DNA from: an uncultured Oscillibacter sp.
GTDB taxonomy: Bacteria > Bacillota > Clostridia > Oscillospirales > Oscillospiraceae
Assembly: GCA_900551885.1 (NCBI GenBank)
Contig: URXS01000010.1
Span: forward strand, 1 to 34,998
Direction: 5' to 3'
Length of the DNA: 34,998 bases
This document shows, in pieces, positions 30,338-34,998 of the stretch; positions within the stretch are counted from its first letter, which is position 1, and each line of letters opens with the position of its first letter. Below the pieces are notes generated by a model that did no database searches, was not told the DNA's origin, and saw only the letters and a program-made list of their open reading frames with translations. The position numbers were made by a program, and so were the translations under genes.

Positions 30338-30770
30338 TCTTTGGGTGGGCTTGACTGACATCATTCTGGGCCTGGTCTTCTTTGCGGCGGCCTTTTTCTG
30401 GGCAGAGGGCACCCTAGGGAGCCTGCTGTGCGGCCTGGGCGGCGGGTTGCTGGGTGGAGGCGGCATGCTGGTATGGAAGTACTGGAAGTGGACCCGGCCG
30501 CAAAATGTGGATCGCTACCGTGAAAAGCTGGAGCAGGAGGAGATCGACCTGCGGGATGAGCGAAAGGAGCTACTGCGCTGCAAGGCGGGGCGGTATGCCT
30601 ATCAACTGGGTTTTGCTGTGTGCTGCCTGACGGCCTTTCTGGTGGCACTGCTGGGAGCTCTGGGAGTCATGGAGCACTATCTGCCCCTGCTGTACTTTCT
30701 GGCGGCTTATCTGGTGTTCCAGTACGCAGTGGGACTTTGGATCTACCGCCGGTTGGAGCGAAAATATTGA
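30324..30770 (+). CDS. Four-helix membrane protein co-expressed with XRE regulator, function unknown
   Basis: 148 residues, no recognised family. Two N-terminal helices (about 6-28 LWVGLTDIILGLVFFAAAFFW and 33-52, Gly-rich LLCGLGGGLLGGGGMLVWKY), a charged central stretch of about 40 residues that is probably a cytoplasmic helix (RYREKLEQEEIDLRDERKEL), and two C-terminal helices (YQLGFAVCCLTAFLVALLGA and LLYFLAAYLVFQYAVGLWIY). SD AAAGGAG 9 nt before the ATG at 30324; coupled to the XRE gene by overlap. XRE plus small membrane protein pairs are common in Firmicutes, with no established role. It could sense membrane state or sequester the regulator (inference). Confidence 0.85.
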   Translation: MKKHNLWVGLTDIILGLVFFAAAFFWAEGTLGSLLCGLGGGLLGGGGMLVWKYWKWTRPQNVDRYREKLEQEEIDLRDERKELLRCKAGRYAYQLGFAVCCLTAFLVALLGALGVMEHYLPLLYFLAAYLVFQYAVGLWIYRRLERKY

Positions 30771-30847
30771 TCAAAAAAAGCACCGCTCCTACCACCGGTT
30801 AAAACGACATCTCGTCAAGCGCTCAGGATAAATTGCTGTGTTGAAAG

Positions 30848-30890
30848 AAAGCGCCCTCAGTTCTGTACAAAACGGAACTGAGGGCGCTTT
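30848..30890. terminator. Shared terminator between the membrane-protein gene and lysR
   Basis: A 16-bp perfect stem AAAGCGCCCTCAGTTC / GAACTGAGGGCGCTTT with an 11-nt loop. The T-rich tail is better on the minus strand (TTTCTTTC), for lysR; it also lies downstream of the plus-strand operon. Confidence 0.82.
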
Positions 30891-30943
30891 GCTGATGAAT
30901 CATTGATTTACCTGTCGATTGCATGGTGTCCGTCTTTTTTCCG

Positions 30944-31822
30944 TCACGCGATAACCTTTCGGACGATCTCGATGGCCTTCTGCATACCGGGTGTCAGGTA
31001 TTTGTTTTTGTGACACAGAAGAAAGTAGGTCCGCTGAAACACGGCGTCGGCCACCACCAGTTCCCGGACCTTCCCCTCCCGGAGAGGCATCTCCGTCTGA
31101 GACTGGGGCAGAATGGTGATGCCGGCTCCCGCGGCGGCGCAGGCCAGCAGCGCCGAGGCGCTGATGCTCTCCAACACCGGCGTGGCCTTCAGTCCCGCGG
31201 CTTGAAACACCGCATCCACGCTGGACCGGGTGCCGCTACCACTCTCCCGCAACAGTAACCGCTCCGTTGCCAGCTCCGCCAAAGTCAGCTCCGCCCGCTC
31301 CGGCTGATGGGATGGGGCGCAGACCACCGCCATGGTCTCCCGGAACAGCGGCATTACCCGCTGACTGCGGGAGGCGGAGGACACATTGTCCACCAGGGCA
31401 AAGTCGATCTCATTTCGCAACAGCATTTCCTCGGTTTCCCGGGAGTTCTGGATAGAGGCCGCCACATCCAGTTGAGGCAGCTCCCGCTCCAGCCGGTTCA
31501 AAATAGAGGGCAACCAAGTCTCCCCGATGGTAACGGTCATACCAAAGCGACAGCGCCCGTGAGCGCCGCCCTGACGCAGTACCTGCACAGACTCCTCAAA
31601 CTGGGAGAGGACCGTGTCAGCGTACTGCAAAAGACTGCGGCCTGCCTCAGTGATGTAAAGTCGGCGGTTCATCCGCTCGAATAGCCGCACACCATAAAAG
31701 ACCTCCAGTTCCTTAATGGCCATACTGACGGCAGGCTGGGTCATGTTGAGCTTTTCCGCCGCCTGGGTCACACTCTCATGGGCGCAGACCGCCCGGAAGA
31801 TTTCCAGATGCCGCAGGGTCAC
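30944..31822 (-). CDS. LysR-family transcriptional regulator
   Basis: A 292-residue regulator. The winged helix-turn-helix spans about 1-60 (TLRHLEIFRAVCAHESVTQAAEKLNMTQPAVSMAIKELE, then LFERMNRRLYITEAG). The effector domain (about 90-292) has the usual two-lobed fold; no ligand can be assigned, though the LRHLEIF start and domain look CysB/CysL-like. Start choice: the GTG at 31822 fits the standard LysR beginning and has GGGGGCGG 6 nt upstream. An ATG seven codons earlier (31843) has no SD and is the alternative. Divergent from the chromate-transporter pair, with a TTATGT-N11-ACATAA site between, so it probably controls that pair. Confidence 0.94.
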   Translation of the reverse strand: MTLRHLEIFRAVCAHESVTQAAEKLNMTQPAVSMAIKELEVFYGVRLFERMNRRLYITEAGRSLLQYADTVLSQFEESVQVLRQGGAHGRCRFGMTVTIGETWLPSILNRLERELPQLDVAASIQNSRETEEMLLRNEIDFALVDNVSSASRSQRVMPLFRETMAVVCAPSHQPERAELTLAELATERLLLRESGSGTRSSVDAVFQAAGLKATPVLESISASALLACAAAGAGITILPQSQTEMPLREGKVRELVVADAVFQRTYFLLCHKNKYLTPGMQKAIEIVRKVIA

Positions 31823-31853
31823 TCGATACCGCCCCCAATTCATAAGTAATTTA

Positions 31854-31876
31854 TTATGTATTCTATATTAACATAA
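31854..31876. promoter_or_regulatory. LysR-type operator (T-N11-A) between lysR and chrA
   Basis: TTATGT-N11-ACATAA, a perfect interrupted palindrome in the 118-nt divergent intergenic region, centred about 50 nt before the predicted chrA transcription start, the usual activation site for LysR proteins. Confidence 0.72.
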
Positions 31877-31879
31877 GAA

Positions 31880-31908
31880 TTGAAAAATGCAAGCATCCGG
31901 AGTATTCT
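31880..31908 (+). promoter_or_regulatory. Promoter of the chromate-transporter pair
   Basis: TTGAAA, 17 nt, TATTCT, directly downstream of the LysR-type site. Confidence 0.5.
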
Positions 31909-31940
31909 CTCAGATAGAAACAGGGAAGGAGTGAATTGGC

Positions 31941-32501
31941 ATGGGAATGAAAGAGCGGTTTTCAATGAATTGGAGGCTGTTCTGGACGTTTGCCAAAATG
32001 GGGGTCATGACCTTCGGGGGTGGAATGGCCATGCTGCCGATCTTGCAGCGGGAAGTGGTGGAAAATAAGCACTGGGCCACAGGGGAGGAACTGACGGATT
32101 ATTACGCCATCGGTCAGTGTACGCCGGGTATCATTGCAGTCAACACTGCCACCTTTATCGGACAGAAGTACGGCGGCGCCATCGGCGGCATCGTGGCTAC
32201 CCTGGGCGTGGTGTTCCCCTCTCTGGTGATCATCACCATCCTGGCGGCGTTCATCAACAACTTCGCCCACATCGCCTGGGTGCAGAACGCCTTCGCAGGG
32301 ATCCAGGTGTGCGTGTGCGTGCTGATCTTCAACGCGGTGCGCAAGCTCCTGAAAAAATCCGTGGTGGATAAGCGGACGGCGGTCATCTTTCTGCTGGTGC
32401 TGGCGGCGGGTGTGTTTTTGACGGTGTCGCCGGTGTGGTTTGTGCTGCTGGCGGCCCTGGCAGGCATCGTACTGAAGAATCTGGAGGCGAAACGGGCATG
32501 A
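31941..32501 (+). CDS. chrA: Chromate transporter, first half of a split ChrA pair
   Basis: A 186-residue membrane protein of the CHR family. The signature FAKMGVMTFGGGMAMLPILQREVV is at about residues 17-40 and YAIGQCTPGIIAVNTATFIGQKYGG at about 54-78. About five to six helices. Single-domain CHR proteins work as pairs of opposite topology; the second is next door. Some export chromate; in gut anaerobes the physiological anion is unknown (sulfate or other oxyanions possible). SD GGAAGGAG 9 nt upstream. The stop overlaps the next start as ATGA. Confidence 0.93.
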   Translation: MGMKERFSMNWRLFWTFAKMGVMTFGGGMAMLPILQREVVENKHWATGEELTDYYAIGQCTPGIIAVNTATFIGQKYGGAIGGIVATLGVVFPSLVIITILAAFINNFAHIAWVQNAFAGIQVCVCVLIFNAVRKLLKKSVVDKRTAVIFLLVLAAGVFLTVSPVWFVLLAALAGIVLKNLEAKRA

Positions 32502-33112
32502 TCTATCTTCGGTTATTCTATGAGTTTTTCAAGACCGGCCTGTTTGCCATCGGCGGCGGCATGGCGACGCTGCCCTTCCTCCATGACATCGGGGAGACCA
32601 CCGGCTGGTACACCCAGACGCAGCTCATGAACATGCTGGCAGTGTCCGAGTCCACACCGGGCCCCATCGGTATCAACATGGCCACCTATGTGGGGTACAC
32701 GGTGGGCGGCATTCCCGGCGCGGTCATCGCCACCATCGGCGAGGTGACGCCCTCCATCATCGTGATTTTGATCGTGGCGATGATGCTGAAGAAGTTCCGG
32801 GACAGCAAGTACGTCAATGACGCCTTTTATGGTCTGCGCCCGGCCTCCACGGGCCTGATCGGGGCGGCGTGTGTGTCGGTGATCCTGGAGGTGCTGACGG
32901 GAATCGAGACGGTGAGCCCGGAGAGCGGCATTCTGAACGGCTTCGCCCTGCCGGGCGGCTGGGAGAGCCTGTTCAACTGGCGGGGTCTGGTGCTGGCGGC
33001 GGTGCTGCTGGTGCTGACCAATGGCGTGAAGAAGGTAAAGGACTGGCATCCCATCGTGTTCATTGCCCTTTCCGCCGTGGTGGGCGTTGTCTTCGGCTTT
33101 GCCGGGGTATGA
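32498..33112 (+). CDS. chrA: Chromate transporter, second half of a split ChrA pair
   Basis: A 204-residue CHR-family protein. FFKTGLFAIGGGMATLPFLHDIG (about 10-32), then SESTPGPIGINMATYVGYTVGG (about 50-71), the equivalents of the motifs in the first half. Longer than its partner because of a C-terminal extension with two more helices (FNWRGLVLAAVLLVL, PIVFIALSAVVGVVFG). Translation is coupled by an ATGA overlap and a GGAGG SD inside the upstream gene. Likely forms a heterodimer with it. Terminator follows at 33123. Confidence 0.93.
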   Translation: MIYLRLFYEFFKTGLFAIGGGMATLPFLHDIGETTGWYTQTQLMNMLAVSESTPGPIGINMATYVGYTVGGIPGAVIATIGEVTPSIIVILIVAMMLKKFRDSKYVNDAFYGLRPASTGLIGAACVSVILEVLTGIETVSPESGILNGFALPGGWESLFNWRGLVLAAVLLVLTNGVKKVKDWHPIVFIALSAVVGVVFGFAGV

Positions 33113-33122
33113 AATGAAGAAA

Positions 33123-33152
33123 CGGGGACCGCAATGCGGCCCCCATTTTTTT
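33123..33152 (+). terminator. Terminator of the chrA pair
   Basis: GGGGACCGC-AAT-GCGGCCCCC with one A/C mismatch, followed by seven T. Confidence 0.88.
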
Positions 33153-33270
33153 ACAGGAAAGGCCATCTGTTGAAGGGCAGCTTCCCTTACTTTTTTCGAT
33201 TCTTCGACACAGATGCGGTATGCCGTCGCCTTCTTTTCTGCTTTTGTTGCGATGGACAACCAGAATGGGA

Positions 33271-33300
33271 TTGCGATGGGGCGGTACTTTGGGGTATACT
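33271..33300 (+). promoter_or_regulatory. Promoter of pepD
   Basis: TTGCGA, 18 nt, TATACT, ending about 33 nt before the start codon. Confidence 0.6.
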
Positions 33301-33332
33301 TTACCCATCGAGCAACAAGAGGAGGAACTTCC

Positions 33333-34772
33333 ATGGCAGTTTTGGGTCAACTGGAACCCCGGCGGGTGTTCCATTACTTTGAAGAACTGTGCGCCATTCC
33401 CCATGGTTCCGGAAATACCGGCGCACTCAGTGACTGGTGCGTGGACTTTGCCCGGGCCCGAGGCCTGGAGCACTACCAGGACAACGCCGGCAATGTGATC
33501 ATCATTCGGGAGGCCTCGTCGGGCTATGAGGCGGCGGAGCCGGTGATTGTTCAGGGACACCTGGACATGGTGTGTGAAAAGGAGCCGGGCTGCTCCAAGG
33601 ACATGGCCCGGGAGGGTCTGGACCTGGCTGTGGAAGGTGACAGTGTCTATGCCAAGGGCACCACTTTGGGCGGTGACGATGGCATTGCCGTAGCCATGGG
33701 CCTGGCGCTGCTGGAGGATGAGGAGCTTCCCCATCCACGGCTGGAGGTGGTGCTGACCACCGGCGAAGAGGTGGGTATGACCGGCGCGGCGGTACTGGAC
33801 CTGTCTCCTCTGCAAGGCACACGCCTTTTGAACCTGGATTCTGAGGAAGAGGGCATTTTCACCGTCAGTTGTGCCGGCGGCAGCATGGTCCGCTGCACGC
33901 TGCCTCTGACCCGGGCGCCCTTTGATGGTGCCGCTCTGGCCGTGTCGGTCCGGGGCCTTACCGGAGGTCATTCCGGTACAGAGATTCACAAGGGGCGCGC
34001 CAATGCAGTTATGGCTCTGGGACGGGTACTACAGGCTATGGCGATGGCATCGGAGATTCGTCTGGTGTCCGCCTGGGGTGGTACCAAGGACAATGCTATC
34101 CCCGTGGAAGCCCAGGCCCTGGTATTGACAGAGGACGCCGCCCTGGCCCGCTCTGCAGCGGAGGCCATGGGAGCGGCGCTGGCGGAGGAGTACCGCCTGG
34201 CGGACCCGTCCCTGGCGGTGACAGTAACAGCGGCTGAGACGGCGGAATCTGCTCTGGACGCGCCGTCCACCAGCCGGGCCCTGTGTTTTTTGACGTGTCT
34301 GCCCAACGGTGTCCAGGCCATGAGCCAGGATATTCCCGGACTGGTGCAGACCTCTCTGAACCTGGGCATTCTGACAACAGAGGCGACAGCCATGACCGCC
34401 TCCTTCTGCGTCCGCAGCTCCGTGGAGAGCCAGAAAGAGATGCTCCACCGGCGTCTGCGGTGCCTGACAGAGCAATTAGGCGGAACGGTCTCCATCTCCG
34501 GAGATTATGCTCCCTGGGCCTACCGCCGGGAATCCCCTCTGCGGCAGTTGATGACGGAGATTTTCCGGGAGCAATACGGTCACGAACCCCGGATCGAGGC
34601 TATTCACGCCGGGGTGGAGTGTGGACTGTTGGCCGGCAAGCGGCCGGAGCTGGACTGTGTGTCCATTGGCCCGGATTTGACGGAGATCCACACACCTCGA
34701 GAGCGGATGAGCATATCCTCTGTTCAGCGCACATGGCGGTTTGTGACGGAGATTTTGCGCCGTGCCCGGTGA
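33333..34772 (+). CDS. pepD: Aminoacyl-histidine dipeptidase PepD (M20C metallopeptidase)
   Basis: A 479-residue cytosolic dipeptidase releasing amino acids from Xaa-His and other dipeptides. M20 metal site: His/Asp in QGHLDMVCEK (about residue 72), bridging Asp in GGDDGIAVAMG, catalytic Glu and ligand Glu in TTGEEVGMTGA, Asp in NLDSEEEG, and a late His in EAIHAGVECG. The lid-domain signature GLTGGHSGTEIHKGRANA is diagnostic for PepD. Start at 33333 with AGGAGG 8 nt upstream; the frame extends further upstream across the promoter but has no SD there. Monocistronic with its own promoter and terminator. Confidence 0.96.
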   Translation: MAVLGQLEPRRVFHYFEELCAIPHGSGNTGALSDWCVDFARARGLEHYQDNAGNVIIIREASSGYEAAEPVIVQGHLDMVCEKEPGCSKDMAREGLDLAVEGDSVYAKGTTLGGDDGIAVAMGLALLEDEELPHPRLEVVLTTGEEVGMTGAAVLDLSPLQGTRLLNLDSEEEGIFTVSCAGGSMVRCTLPLTRAPFDGAALAVSVRGLTGGHSGTEIHKGRANAVMALGRVLQAMAMASEIRLVSAWGGTKDNAIPVEAQALVLTEDAALARSAAEAMGAALAEEYRLADPSLAVTVTAAETAESALDAPSTSRALCFLTCLPNGVQAMSQDIPGLVQTSLNLGILTTEATAMTASFCVRSSVESQKEMLHRRLRCLTEQLGGTVSISGDYAPWAYRRESPLRQLMTEIFREQYGHEPRIEAIHAGVECGLLAGKRPELDCVSIGPDLTEIHTPRERMSISSVQRTWRFVTEILRRAR

Positions 34773-34797
34773 GCCGAAGTGCGTGAACTGTGGCTGG

Positions 34798-34825
34798 AGG
34801 CCGCCCATAGGGCGGCCTCTTTTTG
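34798..34825 (+). terminator. Terminator of pepD
   Basis: A 10-bp perfect stem GAGGCCGCCC-ATA-GGGCGGCCTC, then TTTTT. Confidence 0.92.
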
Positions 34826-34849
34826 CATAATATCCGGTCGGGCCTTCAT

Positions 34850-34879
34850 TGACAAAGCAACAGAAAAAGGACTATACTG
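34850..34879 (+). promoter_or_regulatory. Promoter of the oxidoreductase gene at the right edge
   Basis: TTGACA, 18 nt, TATACT. The 83-nt leader holds two small hairpins (CGCT-GAAA-AGCG, and TCTCCC-CCTGAT-GGGAGA at 34922-34939) before the SD AGGAGG. Confidence 0.75.
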
Positions 34880-34962
34880 AAGGCGCTGAAAAGCGCAGAA
34901 AACTGGCGGATTTTCAAGCGATCTCCCCCTGATGGGAGAGATTAGAAGAGGAGGAACGAGGA

Positions 34963-34998
34963 ATGAAAGACATCGTGGAGATCCGGTGGCACGGCCGT
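34963..34998 (+). CDS. Probable 2-oxoacid:ferredoxin oxidoreductase gamma subunit, first 12 codons only
   Basis: Only MKDIVEIRWHGR is visible before the window ends. The IVEIRWHGRGGQGA start is characteristic of the gamma subunit of pyruvate or ketoisovalerate:ferredoxin oxidoreductase (PorC/VorC type), which in anaerobes makes acyl-CoA and reduced ferredoxin. GAGGAGGAACGAGGA provides the SD. The call rests on 12 residues, so the substrate cannot be told. A strong promoter precedes it, so it is probably the first gene of its operon. Confidence 0.68.
   Translation, partial: MKDIVEIRWHGR

Noticed and set aside
1..34998. CRISPR arrays, tRNA/rRNA genes, insertion sequences, prophage genes or attachment sites
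   Set aside because: No regularly spaced repeats, tRNA cloverleaf, transposase or integrase signatures were recognisable anywhere in the window.

Overview
The window looks like a chromosomal segment of a GC-rich, strictly anaerobic Clostridia bacterium, most likely Oscillospiraceae (Flavonifractor/Lawsonibacter/Oscillibacter-like). That placement is inferred from gene content and style and was not computed. The supports are strong AGGAGG-type ribosome binding sites, a class III (oxygen-sensitive) ribonucleotide reductase, a clostridial-type single-chain PurL, a lysine riboswitch, a DNA polymerase I with a decayed proofreading domain, and the first codons of a 2-oxoacid:ferredoxin oxidoreductase subunit at the right edge. 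I see no phage, insertion sequence, CRISPR array, tRNA or rRNA.

Layout. (1) 1-5372, minus strand: a tightly coupled operon polA > EamA transporter > rimI > GNAT acetyltransferase > tsaD (tsaD runs off the left edge). (2) 5420-6630: a PsiE-like membrane protein (+) and a PAP2 phosphatase (-) converging on a shared terminator. (3) 6704-9783: a promoter, a lysine riboswitch with its own terminator, and a three-gene amino-acid ABC importer, which the riboswitch marks as a lysine uptake system. (4) 9834-14214: nrdG, nrdD (with a fused C-terminal glutaredoxin-like domain) and trxB. Tandem NrdR-like boxes at helical spacing precede both nrdG and nrdD. (5) 14307-27660: a purine cluster headed by a GntR/UTRA regulator, then purE, purC, purF, purM, purN, a stand-alone AICAR transformylase (PurH C-terminal half), purD, purL, and an IMP dehydrogenase of the Tritrichomonas foetus type. 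No IMP cyclohydrolase or purK is in the cluster. (6) 27715-28860: a monocistronic ribokinase with paired operator-like sites. (7) 28883-29976, minus: an orphan metal-binding lipoprotein (ZnuA-like) with a Fur-family box over its start of transcription. (8) 30048-30893: a small XRE regulator coupled to a four-helix membrane protein, with two operator-like repeats. (9) 30944-33152: a LysR regulator divergent from a split chromate-transporter pair, with a TTATGT-N11-ACATAA site between them. (10) 33271-34825: a PepD-type dipeptidase. (11) 34850-34998: promoter, leader and first 12 codons of a probable ketoacid:ferredoxin oxidoreductase gamma subunit.

How it works together: regions 4 and 5 supply nucleotides. 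Purines are made from PRPP to AICAR/FAICAR, closed by an enzyme encoded elsewhere, and routed to guanine nucleotides by IMPDH. Triphosphates are reduced anaerobically by NrdD, activated by NrdG and plausibly re-reduced through its own glutaredoxin-like tail and TrxB. The rest are single-purpose transport and regulatory modules, nearly all with visible promoters and hairpin terminators. The most unusual points are the T. foetus-like IMPDH, the missing IMP cyclohydrolase, the GntR regulator in front of the pur genes, the NrdD-glutaredoxin fusion, and several undescribed operator pairs.
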